In this document: positions 43,995 through 52,306 of the stretch, piece by piece | Layout: each line of letters starts with the position of its first letter | Position numbering within the stretch: position 1 is the stretch's first letter | Source of the DNA: Nocardioides kongjuensis | Lineage (GTDB): Bacteria; Actinomycetota; Actinomycetes; Propionibacteriales; Nocardioidaceae | Direction of reading: 5' to 3' | Length of the DNA: 64,000 nt | NCBI RefSeq assembly: GCF_013409625.1 | Contig: NZ_JACCBF010000001.1 | Coordinates: 3,723,001 to 3,787,000, forward strand | The notes under the pieces: model-generated | Database searches by the model: none | The model's input: only the letters and a program-made list of their open reading frames with translations | What the model was told of the DNA's origin: nothing | Translations under genes and position numbers: made by a program

Positions 43995-44648
43995 GTGCCG
44001 ACCAAGGGAACCGACGTGCCGTCGGACGACGCTGCGCCCCCGCTCCCCCCGACCGGGTGGGCGGTCCTCGGCCTGCTCTCGTTCGGGGAGGAGCTGTCCG
44101 GCTACGACCTCAAGCGCTGGGCGGACTGGAGCCTGAAGTTCTTCTACTGGTCGCCGTCGTTCTCCCAGATCTACGGCGAGCTGCGTCGGCTCGAGAAGCT
44201 CGGCCTGGCGAGCTCGCGGATCGAGAACCGCGACGACGTCCGCGGCAAGCGGATGTACCAGATCACCGACGCCGGCCAGAGCGCCCTGCGCGACTGGGCC
44301 GCCGACGACCACGTCGACCCCGTGGTCCTCAAGCACGGCGTGATGCTGCGCCTGTGGCTCGGCCACCTCTCCGACCCCGATCGGCTGCGCCGCGTGCTCG
44401 CCGAGCACCGCGACCAGTCCGAGCGGATGCGGGTGCGCGCCGAGGCCGACCGCGAGGGCGCGACCGCCGAGCCGGGCTGGGCGTTCCCGGAGCTGGTGTT
44501 GCGCTGGTCCGAGCGCTACTACGCCGACGAGCGCGACCGCGCCGAGCTGATGCTCGCCGAGCTCGACGAGGCGTCGCGCACCTGGAGCACGTCGTCCGCG
44601 GCCGAGGCCCGGCGTACGTCGGCAGAGCTGCGGCAGCACCGCGGCTAG
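43995..44648 (+). CDS. PadR-family regulator
   Basis: A 217-aa PadR-type regulator. Winged helix: AVLGLLSFGEELSGYDLKRW, then SQIYGELRRLEKLGLASSR and KRMYQITDAGQSAL (residues about 22-100). The helical C-terminus (VMLRLWLGHLSDPDRLRRVL) is the longer PadR form. PadR proteins often sense aromatic or phenolic acids (family knowledge). It is followed 13 bases later by an IclR gene, probably co-transcribed. Confidence 0.87.
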   Translation: MPTKGTDVPSDDAAPPLPPTGWAVLGLLSFGEELSGYDLKRWADWSLKFFYWSPSFSQIYGELRRLEKLGLASSRIENRDDVRGKRMYQITDAGQSALRDWAADDHVDPVVLKHGVMLRLWLGHLSDPDRLRRVLAEHRDQSERMRVRAEADREGATAEPGWAFPELVLRWSERYYADERDRAELMLAELDEASRTWSTSSAAEARRTSAELRQHRG

Positions 44649-44661
44649 GAGGGAGGCGGCG

Positions 44662-45435
44662 ATGACGGAGACGACGACACGGCTGGGCGTCCTCGAGCGC
44701 GCGACCATGATCCTCGACGCGTTCGACGACGCGCCGGGGCCCCTCGGGCTCGACGACATCGCCGAGATCACCGAGCTCCCACGCACCACCGTCTTCCGCC
44801 TGCTGACGACGCTGCGGGACCTCGGCTGGGTCCATCACGACCGCCGCGGCTACACGCCGGGCCGGCGGTTGAGCGCGACCAGCAGCGAGGGCGAGCACCT
44901 CGACCTGCGCGCTGCTGCGTCGGTCGCGCTCAACGAGCTCCAGCTCGCCACCGACGCCGTCGTCCACCTCTCGGTCCTCGACGGCGCGATCGTGCACTAC
45001 CTCGACAAGGTCGGCGGAGCGCGCGCCACGACCATCCCGTCCCGTGTCGGCGGCCGGATCATCGCCACCGACTCGGTGAGCGGCCTGGCCATGCTGGCTG
45101 CCCTCCCGCCCGAGCACGTCGACGCCCTCGTCGGGCACCTCGACCGCACCCCGGGCGGGCTCGAGTCGGTCCACCACGAGCTGGCCGCCGTACGACGCCG
45201 CAAGGGGATCGCGATCCTCGACGGCCTGCCCGGCACCGGCATCAGCTCGATGGCGACCGTGATCCCGGGCCCGCGCGGGCCCCGCCCGCTCGCCGCCATC
45301 TCCGTGGTCCGGCGCGGCCACCTGCCCCTTCCCGTGGTCGGCCCGCTGCTGCTCGCCGCCGCGCGCACGACCAGCCGCACGCTGTACCCGGACTGGGTCC
45401 CCGCCAAGCGCAGCGCCGTCCTCCGCCTGGCCTGA
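44662..45435 (+). CDS. IclR-family regulator
   Basis: A 257-aa IclR protein: N-terminal HTH LGLDDIAEITELPRTTVFRLLTTLRDLGWV (about 28-57) and a C-terminal ligand domain with IVHYLDKVGG and the SMATVIPGP...AISVV stretch. IclR regulators commonly control aromatic and ring-acid catabolism. GGAGG precedes the ATG. It faces the ABC importer operon across a long palindrome. Confidence 0.87.
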   Translation: MTETTTRLGVLERATMILDAFDDAPGPLGLDDIAEITELPRTTVFRLLTTLRDLGWVHHDRRGYTPGRRLSATSSEGEHLDLRAAASVALNELQLATDAVVHLSVLDGAIVHYLDKVGGARATTIPSRVGGRIIATDSVSGLAMLAALPPEHVDALVGHLDRTPGGLESVHHELAAVRRRKGIAILDGLPGTGISSMATVIPGPRGPRPLAAISVVRRGHLPLPVVGPLLLAAARTTSRTLYPDWVPAKRSAVLRLA

Positions 45436-45440
45436 GAGCA

Positions 45441-45506
45441 CGCCGACCCGGCAGGAAGTTGCGCCGGGTCGGCGCCGACCCGGCGCAACTTCGTGCCGGG
45501 TCGGCG
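45441..45506. repeat. 66-bp nested palindrome in a convergent junction
   Basis: Arms 45441-45473 and 45474-45506 are reverse complements with one mismatch pair. Each arm is itself a hairpin (GCCGACCCGGC and GCCGGGTCGGC around a 10-base loop), so the DNA could form a four-armed cruciform. It lies between the IclR stop and the LivF stop and probably ends both transcripts. Confidence 0.85.
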
Positions 45507-45513
45507 TCGGGGG

Positions 45514-46266
45514 TCAGCCGGCGGTCTTGCCGAAGTAGGCGTCCTGCAGGAGCGTCATGTCGCTGACCTCGCTGGCGGGCGAGGAGAGCATCGTGCGGCC
45601 CATGTCGAGGACGGTGACGTGGTCGGCGATCGCGAACGACGCCTCGACCGCCTGCTCGACCAGGAGGATGCCGATGCCGGTCTCCTTGAGCTGGTGGACG
45701 CGCTCCATCACCTCGTTGACGATGACCGGGGCGAGGCCGCCGGACGGCTCGTCGAGCATGAGCAGCCGAGGCTGGGCCATCAGCGCCTGCCCGATGGCGA
45801 GCATCTGCTGCTGGCCACCGGACATGCTGGCGGCGGGAAGCGCCCGCTTCTCGGCGAGGATCGGGAACAGCTCGTAGATCCGCTCGACCTCGGAGCGCAG
45901 CTCGGCCCGCTTCATCCTGCGGGTGTAGCCGCCGAGGAGCAGGTTCTGCTCGATCGTCTGCGAGTGGAAGACGCGCTTGCCCTCCTGCACGTAGGCGATC
46001 CCCTGCCGCACCCGCTGGTGCGCGGGCACCTTGGCGAGCGACTCCCCGCGGTAGGTGACCTCGCCGGCGACGATCCTGTTCAGGCCGCTGATCGCGCGGA
46101 TCGTGGTGGTCTTGCCCGCGCCGTTGCGGCCGAGGAGGACGGTGATCTCACCGGCCCGTACGTCGAACGACACGTCCCACACGACCCGCAGGTCGCCGTA
46201 CCCGGTGCCGAGGCCGCGGACCTCGAGCAGCAGCTCGTTCGTCTTCGCGGAGCTGTCGGTGCTCAT
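45514..46266 (-). CDS. LivF-type ABC transporter ATPase
   Basis: A 250-aa ATPase of a branched-chain-amino-acid-type (HAAT) importer. Walker A GRNGAGKTTT, signature MSGGQQQML, Walker B LLMLDEPSGGLAP, and H-loop region LLVEQAVEASF. ATG 46266 overlaps the stop of the fused LivM-LivG gene. HAAT importers also carry aromatic and alicyclic acids, which fits the island. Confidence 0.9.
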   Translation of the reverse strand: MSTDSSAKTNELLLEVRGLGTGYGDLRVVWDVSFDVRAGEITVLLGRNGAGKTTTIRAISGLNRIVAGEVTYRGESLAKVPAHQRVRQGIAYVQEGKRVFHSQTIEQNLLLGGYTRRMKRAELRSEVERIYELFPILAEKRALPAASMSGGQQQMLAIGQALMAQPRLLMLDEPSGGLAPVIVNEVMERVHQLKETGIGILLVEQAVEASFAIADHVTVLDMGRTMLSSPASEVSDMTLLQDAYFGKTAG

Positions 46267-48125
46267 CGGTCCGCCCCTTCCGCCACTGCGTCGTCGAGCA
46301 CGTCGGCCAGCACCACGTGCGGCGCCGACGGCGCGTCGGGGTCGATGCCGAGGTACTCGCTCATCACCCGCTCGTTGTTCTGGATCTCCTCCGGCGTGCC
46401 CTTGGCCATCAGCTCGCCGTGGGCGAGTGCGACGATCTCGTCGGCCAGCGAGAGCACGAGCTGGAAGTTGTGCTCGACCAGGACGACGGTGCCGCCCGCG
46501 TCGCGCACCCGGCGGATCACCTCGGCGAGCCGCTCGACCTCGTCCTCGTCCAGTCCGGACGCGGTCTCGTCGAGCAGCAGCACGCCCGGGTTGCTGATCA
46601 GGCAGCGCGCCACCTCCAGCAGCCGGCGCTGGCCCAGGGGCAGTGCGGTCGCCTCGGCGTTCTCGAGGTGCCGGATGCCGACCAGGTCGAGCACCCGGTC
46701 CGCCTCGAGGAGGTCGCCCCTGCGGACCTTGCGGTAGCGCGGCAGGCGGAGCACGGCCTCGAGGACGGTGGCCCGGTGGCCGGCGTACCGACCCGCCATC
46801 ACTGCCTCGCGCACGGTGATGCCCTCCGGGATGTTGGGCGTCTGGAAGGTGCGCGCGACACCGGTGCGGGCCACCCGGTCCGGGCCCATCCGCTGCAGCT
46901 GGCGGTCGTCGAGGGCGATCACGCCCGCGTCGGTGCGGTAGAAGCCGCAGATCATGTTGAGCAGCGTGGTCTTGCCCGAGCCGTTGGGCCCGATCAGCGC
47001 GGTCACGCGGCCGGGCGTCGCGGTCAGGTCGACACCCTTGAGCGCCTGGTTGCCGCCGAACGCCTTGGCGACGCCCTCGACCTTGAGCACCTTGCCGGGT
47101 ACGGCGGGCACCTCGTCGCCCGCGGTGGCGGCGCGGTCGGCCGGAGCCGCCGTGGGGTCCTCGGCGAGCACCCTGCGCCACAGCGCGCGGGCCAGGCCGG
47201 ACAGGCCGCCGGTGAGCAGCACGCCGCCGACGATGAGGAACGCGCCGGTGACGACCAGCGAGTACTTCTGGAAGTCGGTCGACTGGTTGAGGCCGAACTG
47301 CAGGATGAACGCGCCGAAGACGGCGCCGTACACGCTGGCCGAACCGCCGAGCACCGAGGCCGCCAGGATCGTGGTGGCGACCGTGAAGCCGAAGGCCTCG
47401 GGCGAGATGTACAGGTCCAGGCTGGCGAACAGCGCACCGGCCAGCCCGGCCGGGACGGCACCGAGGGCGTAGGCCATCAGCTTCATCCGGAACACGTTGA
47501 TGCCCATGGAGGCGGCCAGGACGGGGCTCTGCTTGAGCACCCGCAGCGCGGTGCCGTGCCGGGAGACGGCGATGTTGCGCATCACCGCGAACCAGGCGAC
47601 GGTCACGATCGCGATGACCATGAAGTAGTCCTCGGGCGTGAGCATCCGGCCGAACAGCGTCGGCGAGAGGATGCCGCTGAGGCCGTTGCGGCCGCCGGTG
47701 TCCTCCTTGAAGATCGCGATCACGTCGGGCAGCAGCAGCACGAGGAAGAACGAGGTCATCGCGAGCGACCAGCTGCCCAGGCGCAGCCCGGGGATGCCGG
47801 TCAGGACGCCGACCAGCAGCGCCGCGAGGCCGGCCGCGACCAGCTGCAGCGCGATGTCGGTGTGGCCGTGCACGGAGAGCAGGCCGGCCGTGTAGGCGCC
47901 GGCGGCGTACATCGCCACCTGGCCGAGCGCGAGCTCACCGGCGAAGCCCAGGCTCAGGTTGAGGCCGCTGACCAGCAGCGACAGGATCATCGCCAGCTGG
48001 AGCTGACGGACGATGGAGTACTCGAGGTTGAAGTACGGCACCAGGATCAGCACGATCCCCAGCGCCAGGGGGACGGTCCAGAGCGGACCGCCCGCGACAC
48101 GACGGGCGAGAGCCGGAGCAGCCAT
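46263..48125 (-). CDS. LivM-LivG fusion: ABC permease plus ATPase
   Basis: A 620-aa fusion. Residues about 1-320 are a LivM permease with eight or nine membrane helices and the conserved LSLGFAGELALGQVAMYAAGAY. A Pro/Ala-rich linker (AEDPTAAPADRAATAGDE) leads to a LivG ATPase from about 345: Walker A GPNGSGKTT, Walker B VLLLDETASGLD, H-loop VLVEHNFQLV. The ABC signature LSGGQ reads LPLGQ. Separate livM and livG genes are more usual. Start ATG 48125, 3 bases from the LivH stop. Confidence 0.9.
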   Translation of the reverse strand: MAAPALARRVAGGPLWTVPLALGIVLILVPYFNLEYSIVRQLQLAMILSLLVSGLNLSLGFAGELALGQVAMYAAGAYTAGLLSVHGHTDIALQLVAAGLAALLVGVLTGIPGLRLGSWSLAMTSFFLVLLLPDVIAIFKEDTGGRNGLSGILSPTLFGRMLTPEDYFMVIAIVTVAWFAVMRNIAVSRHGTALRVLKQSPVLAASMGINVFRMKLMAYALGAVPAGLAGALFASLDLYISPEAFGFTVATTILAASVLGGSASVYGAVFGAFILQFGLNQSTDFQKYSLVVTGAFLIVGGVLLTGGLSGLARALWRRVLAEDPTAAPADRAATAGDEVPAVPGKVLKVEGVAKAFGGNQALKGVDLTATPGRVTALIGPNGSGKTTLLNMICGFYRTDAGVIALDDRQLQRMGPDRVARTGVARTFQTPNIPEGITVREAVMAGRYAGHRATVLEAVLRLPRYRKVRRGDLLEADRVLDLVGIRHLENAEATALPLGQRRLLEVARCLISNPGVLLLDETASGLDEDEVERLAEVIRRVRDAGGTVVLVEHNFQLVLSLADEIVALAHGELMAKGTPEEIQNNERVMSEYLGIDPDAPSAPHVVLADVLDDAVAEGADR

Positions 48126-48127
48126 CG

Positions 48128-48985
48128 TCAGACCACCCTTTCCTTCGTGCGGACGAAGAGCCCGGCGGGACGCACCATCAAGATGGTGATGAGGATCAGG
48201 AACACCGTGAGGTTGGCGAACTCACCACCGAGGTAGCGCGAGGCGTAGGCCTCGGCGAGCCCGACCAGCGTGCCGCCGACGAGCGTGCCCGGCATCGAGC
48301 CGAAGCCGCCGATGGCCAGCACCACGAAGCCCTTGAGCGCGAGCGCCGCGCCGAGCGTGGAGACGGCGAAGGTCTTGGACCCGACGAACATGCCCGCGAA
48401 GCCGGCGAGCGCGCCCGCCGCCACGAAGGCCATGAAGGCCATCCGGCGCACGTTCACGCCCCGGAGCAGGGCGGCCTCGCGGTCCTCGGCCATGCCGAGC
48501 AGGGCGAGGCCGGTGAGCGAGCGGCGGCTGTAGACGCCGAGCGCGACGACGAGCAGCACGGCCAGCACGATCAAGAACAGCTCGACCGGGTAGGCCCGGC
48601 CGCCGAGCAGGGTGATGGCCTCGTCCCCACCGAAGAAGGGGACGGTCAGGGGCTGGGTGCCCCAGGTCAGCTGGGCGATGCCGTCGAGCAGGATCGAGGC
48701 ACCGAGCGTGGTGACCAGGATGTTGTGCATGTCGCCGACCGGACGGATCGCGATCCGCTCCTCGATCGCGGCGACCACCGCGACGGCCGCTGCCGCCATC
48801 GCGACCACGACGACGGCCGGCAGGTCCCAGGTCACGAGACCGGTGTAGGCCACGAACGCGCCGACCATGGTCAGCTGCGCGTGGGCGAAGTTGAAGGTCT
48901 TCGAGGAGATGAAGACGATGTTGTAGCCGATGGCGACGATCGCGTAGATCGCCCCCAGGGACAGGCCACCCCAGATCAGAGTCAC
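48128..48985 (-). CDS. LivH-type ABC transporter permease
   Basis: A 285-aa membrane permease with about eight helices. LSLGAIYAIVAIGYNIVFISSKTFNFAHAQLTM at the start and SVGGFGS-like VVLAIGGFGSMPGTLVGG near residue 225 are LivH hallmarks. GTG start at 48985 with GAGGGAA upstream. It follows the binding-protein gene by 70 bases in the same operon. Confidence 0.9.
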   Translation of the reverse strand: MTLIWGGLSLGAIYAIVAIGYNIVFISSKTFNFAHAQLTMVGAFVAYTGLVTWDLPAVVVVAMAAAAVAVVAAIEERIAIRPVGDMHNILVTTLGASILLDGIAQLTWGTQPLTVPFFGGDEAITLLGGRAYPVELFLIVLAVLLVVALGVYSRRSLTGLALLGMAEDREAALLRGVNVRRMAFMAFVAAGALAGFAGMFVGSKTFAVSTLGAALALKGFVVLAIGGFGSMPGTLVGGTLVGLAEAYASRYLGGEFANLTVFLILITILMVRPAGLFVRTKERVV

Positions 48986-49055
48986 GGTGATTCCCTCAGG
49001 TCGTACGGCGAACGCCGGCGGGATGGGGGAGCCCCACCCCGCCGGCGTCAGCGCA

Positions 49056-50252
49056 TCAGTGGAACTGGCCGTCCTTGATCGGGCCGGGGGCGATGAAGGT
49101 GAACTCCTCCGGACCCGGCTGGGCCGAGTGCTTGTCAGCGGTGAAGCGGTAGGTACCGATGACCGCGGTGTCGGCCGCCTCCTGGACCTTGGGGTCGAGC
49201 AGCGCCTCGGCGAGCTTCTTCGGGTCGGTCGAGCCGGCCTCCTCGGCAGCGGCCTGGACCAGGGCGAGGGCGTCGTTGTTGTAGGCCAGGATCAGGGTCG
49301 ACTTGATCGCGTCGATCTCCTTCATCCGGGCGACCAGGTCGACGACGGCGGTGTCGGCCGCGTCGTACGCCGTGCTGGTGTAGACCTGCATCACCAGGTT
49401 CTCGGTGGCCGGGGTGCCGAGGACGCCCGACGGCGGCTCGGTCGAGATCAGGCTGGTCGCGGCGACCGAGGTGTTGCCGACGATCGGCACCTTCCAGCCG
49501 AGCTTCTCGATGCCCTTGAGGACGTAGCCGAGCGGGGCGCCGTACGCGTCGAGCACGAGGGCGTCGGGGTTCTTGGCGCGGATCGCCTCCAGCTGGGCGG
49601 TCATGTCGAGCGCGGCGACGTCGTACTCCTCGTTGGCGACGACGTCGAGGCCGGCGCCGTCGAGGGTCTTCTCGGCCGCGGCGCCGTAGACCTCGCCGTA
49701 GGAGCTGGAGCCGTGCAGGATGCCGACCTTGCTGTAGCCCTTCTCCTCGAAGTACGGCGGGAACGCGTCGAGCTGGTCCTGGGCGCCGGCCGAGATGTCG
49801 AAGTTCAACGGGTTGGCCTTCGGGTCCGCGGAGGTCGCCGTCGGGCCGATGTTGAAGGACAGGATGCTGTTCTGCTTGAGGATCGGCAGGGTCGCGTCGG
49901 CGACCGTCGACGGGCCCGAGTTGAGGACCAGGTCGGGCTTGCCCTTGGCGATCGCCTCGCGCAGCTTGGTGACGGCGACGGTCGGGTCGGCCTGGTCGTC
50001 GAGGACCTCGAGCTTGACCTTCCTGCCGTCGATGCCGCCGTTGGCGTTGACGAGCGCGACGCCCGCCTTCGCCGACAGGACCGAGGTGGAGGCGTTGTCG
50101 GCGAGGGGTCCTTCGGCGGAGATGCCGCCGAGCACGAGGACGCGGTACTCACCGTCCTTGCTGGCGCTGCCGGAGTCCTCGCCGGCGCAACCCGCCGCGA
50201 CGAGGGCCAGGGCGGCGAGTCCGCCGACCACCTTGAACAGACGTGTCTTCAT
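49056..50252 (-). CDS. LivK-like substrate-binding lipoprotein
   Basis: A 398-aa periplasmic-binding-fold lipoprotein. Signal peptide MKTRLFKVVGGLAALALVAAG with lipobox Cys22, then a type I binding fold (YRVLVLGGISAEGPLADNAS, VALVNANGGIDGRKVKLEVLDDQADP). AAGG-type ribosome site AGAAGGAATC before ATG 50252. It is the first gene of the importer operon and should set its substrate. A small acid rather than an amino acid is likely from context (inference). Confidence 0.9.
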   Translation of the reverse strand: MKTRLFKVVGGLAALALVAAGCAGEDSGSASKDGEYRVLVLGGISAEGPLADNASTSVLSAKAGVALVNANGGIDGRKVKLEVLDDQADPTVAVTKLREAIAKGKPDLVLNSGPSTVADATLPILKQNSILSFNIGPTATSADPKANPLNFDISAGAQDQLDAFPPYFEEKGYSKVGILHGSSSYGEVYGAAAEKTLDGAGLDVVANEEYDVAALDMTAQLEAIRAKNPDALVLDAYGAPLGYVLKGIEKLGWKVPIVGNTSVAATSLISTEPPSGVLGTPATENLVMQVYTSTAYDAADTAVVDLVARMKEIDAIKSTLILAYNNDALALVQAAAEEAGSTDPKKLAEALLDPKVQEAADTAVIGTYRFTADKHSAQPGPEEFTFIAPGPIKDGQFH

Positions 50253-50340
50253 CCCAGATTCCTTCTGATGACCATGGGCAGACCGGGCAGGCCCACCAGT
50301 ACGACACGAGAAGCCGAGTCTCTCGCTATGACCTTCCGGG

Positions 50341-50369
50341 GTATTACGAATCGTCATAGTAGGTGACAA
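50341..50369 (-). promoter_or_regulatory. Sigma-70-type promoter of the ABC importer operon
   Basis: On the minus strand TTGTCA (50364-50369), a 17-base spacer and TAATAC (50341-50346) form a near-consensus promoter. The leader is about 80 bases. Operator box 8 touches the -35. Confidence 0.75.
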
Positions 50370-50388
50370 ACCAAGCAAACGCTAGGGC
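50370..50388. promoter_or_regulatory. KstR2-like operator box 8
   Basis: ACCAAGCAAACGCTAGGGC differs from box 1 only in the last two bases. It abuts the -35 of the importer promoter and overlaps a TAGGGC -10-like hexamer for the SnoaL gene. Confidence 0.8.
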
Positions 50389-50393
50389 AAGAT

Positions 50394-50879
50394 GTGACTG
50401 TGCTCATGCCACGCCTGCCCCCGGTCGACCGGCTCGACCTCGACGACCTCGTCCATCGCTACGCCGTGCTCGTCGACCAACGCGCGTTCACGGCGGTCGG
50501 CGAGCTGTTCACGCCCGACGCGGAGCTGGTCCTGCCCGACCCGCCCACCTCCCTGCGCCCGACCGTCGAGGTGCGCGGTCGCGACGCGGTCATCGGCGCA
50601 CTCGGCCGGCTCACCGGCTTCGCGGCGACCTTCCACGCGGTGGTGGGCCGCGTCGCGGACGCCGATCCCGGAGATCCCGACCGAGCGACCGGTCGGGTCG
50701 CCTGCGAGGCGCACCACGTGAGCGTGGACGAGGACGGCCGGGCCCGTGACCTGACCTGGTACCTGCACTACGACGACGCGTACGCGCGCATCGACGACCG
50801 CTGGCTGATCGCGCGCCGCGCGCTGAGCGTCGACGTGATCGCGACCGGACCGGTGCGGAAGGTCCGCGCAGACGGCTGA
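50394..50879 (+). CDS. SnoaL-like protein of the island
   Basis: A 161-aa SnoaL/NTF2-like protein: DRLDLDDLVHRYAVLVDQRAFTAVGELFTPDAELVLPD is the typical start, and YLHYDDAYARIDDRWLIARRAL the typical end strand. Members act as dehydratases, isomerases or hydroxylase partners on ring compounds. GTG 50394 lies 5 bases after TAGGGC and would be leaderless; ATG 50406 is an alternative. It is divergent from the importer operon. Confidence 0.78.
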   Translation: MTVLMPRLPPVDRLDLDDLVHRYAVLVDQRAFTAVGELFTPDAELVLPDPPTSLRPTVEVRGRDAVIGALGRLTGFAATFHAVVGRVADADPGDPDRATGRVACEAHHVSVDEDGRARDLTWYLHYDDAYARIDDRWLIARRALSVDVIATGPVRKVRADG

Positions 50880-50916
50880 GCCCACCGGGCGCCGTCTCCT
50901 GGCACCCGGTGGGCTC
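50878..50916. terminator. Two-way hairpin terminator
   Basis: 16-base arms (GAGCCCACCGGGCGCC) pair with one mismatch across a 7-base loop. It overlaps the SnoaL stop and lies 34 bases from the amine oxidase stop. No T-run. Confidence 0.7.
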
Positions 50917-50949
50917 ACCGACCGATCGACCGCCGAAGCGGCTCGCGCC

Positions 50950-52305
50950 CTAGCCTGCCGCGAGGACCCCCGCGGCGATCTCGGAGCCGACCCTCACGGC
51001 ACCGTCGACGTGCTGGAAGCCGTGGCCGGCGACGTCGCTGCTGCCGAACTCGATCGGGCCGACCGGCTGGCGCAGCACGTGGCCCCAGCGGGTGAGGCCG
51101 CCGAGGTCGAAGCTGGTGCCGTAGGCGCCGCCGGTGAGCTCCTGGTGCTGCCAGTCGCTCTCGACGTACGCGATCGGGTGACGGGCCTGCTCGCCGTAGT
51201 AGGTCGCGAGGGAGTCGAGGACCCGCTCGCGGCGCGCGTCCTCGCCCAGCGCACCGGCGGCGTCGGCGTTGACGTCGGAGACGAAGCCGACGATGACGCC
51301 GCGGGGCTCGCCCTCGGGGGTGTTGTCGTAGGCCTCGTGCACCAGCTCGTAGGGGCCGAAGGCGGTGCCGTCGAGGCCGGCCTCGCGCCAGAACGGGGTC
51401 TCGTACATCGCCTGCACCTTGATCACGAGCCCGAAGGACTGGTGCTCACGCGCGATCCGGTGCTCGGCGGGGAGCTCGGGGGTGAACCGGACGCGGCGCA
51501 CGACGGTCGGGGGTACGGCGACCACGAGCCGGCGAGCGGCGTGCTGCTCGTCACCGACGTGGACGACGACGCCGTCCTCGTCCCACTCGACGTGGGTGAC
51601 GTCCTGACCGAGGCGGACCCGGTCGCCGAGCCGCTGGGCCAGCTCGAGCGGGACCGACTGGAGACCGCCGACGACGCGGCGGTCGAGGATGACGTCGGCG
51701 TCGAGCAGGTTGCTGAACGAGCCGGCGCTCGCGGCCATCTGCACCGCCTGCAGCGCGGAGAACGCGTGGGCGGGCTTGGTCAGCATCGCCGGGCCGAGGT
51801 ACAGCGCGACGTTGTCGCGGGCCTCGGCGTCGTCGCACTGCTCCTCGAGCCAGGTGCGCAGCGAGATGCTGTCGAGGTGGCGGGCGTCGTCGAGCTCCCA
51901 GGGCCGGGCCGGGTCCATCGCGGCGGCGAGCTCGTCGAGCTTCTTGGTGAGCTCGACGATCGCGGCGTTGGTGGCCGCCGAGACCGGCAGCTCCTCGGCG
52001 AAGCGGCGCGCGACGCGGTCGCGGCCGACGTACAGCGAGTCGCCGTCGCGGTGGCGGGAGTACATGGCCAGGCCGAGCTCGTCGACCAGCGCGATGAGCG
52101 CGTCCTGGTCGGGCGAGACCCACTGGCCGCCGATCTCGAACAGGGCGGGCTCACCCGCCTGGTCGGTCAGGTCGGTGCGCAGGCGACCGCCGACCCGGTC
52201 GCGGGCCTCGAGCACCAGCACGTCCCGGCCGGCCTCGGCCAGGCGCCAGGCGGCGGTCAGGCCGGTCACGCCGGCGCCGATCACGATCACGTCGTGGTGG
52301 GTCAT
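50950..52305 (-). CDS. Flavin amine oxidase (putrescine/monoamine oxidase-like)
   Basis: A 451-aa flavin monoamine oxidase releasing aldehyde, ammonia and H2O2 from amines. FAD fold VIVIGAGVTGLTAAWRLAEAG, then GGRLRTDLTD and the C-terminal FSSD-type FGSSDVAGHGFQHVDGAVRV, closest in memory to actinobacterial putrescine oxidase. No secretion signal. It starts 2 bases before the permease stop upstream, so uptake and oxidation of an amine or amino acid are co-expressed. Confidence 0.87.
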   Translation of the reverse strand: MTHHDVIVIGAGVTGLTAAWRLAEAGRDVLVLEARDRVGGRLRTDLTDQAGEPALFEIGGQWVSPDQDALIALVDELGLAMYSRHRDGDSLYVGRDRVARRFAEELPVSAATNAAIVELTKKLDELAAAMDPARPWELDDARHLDSISLRTWLEEQCDDAEARDNVALYLGPAMLTKPAHAFSALQAVQMAASAGSFSNLLDADVILDRRVVGGLQSVPLELAQRLGDRVRLGQDVTHVEWDEDGVVVHVGDEQHAARRLVVAVPPTVVRRVRFTPELPAEHRIAREHQSFGLVIKVQAMYETPFWREAGLDGTAFGPYELVHEAYDNTPEGEPRGVIVGFVSDVNADAAGALGEDARRERVLDSLATYYGEQARHPIAYVESDWQHQELTGGAYGTSFDLGGLTRWGHVLRQPVGPIEFGSSDVAGHGFQHVDGAVRVGSEIAAGVLAAG

Positions 52306-52306
52306 C

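Noticed and set aside
45441..45506. attC or integron site
   Set aside because: The palindrome is symmetric and GC-rich without the asymmetric core sites, and no integrase gene is near.
28205..50879. A complete steroid (HIP) degradation cluster
   Set aside because: Only IpdAB, FadD3 and KstR2-like members are present. The acyl-CoA dehydrogenases, thiolase and ipdC needed for that route are missing.
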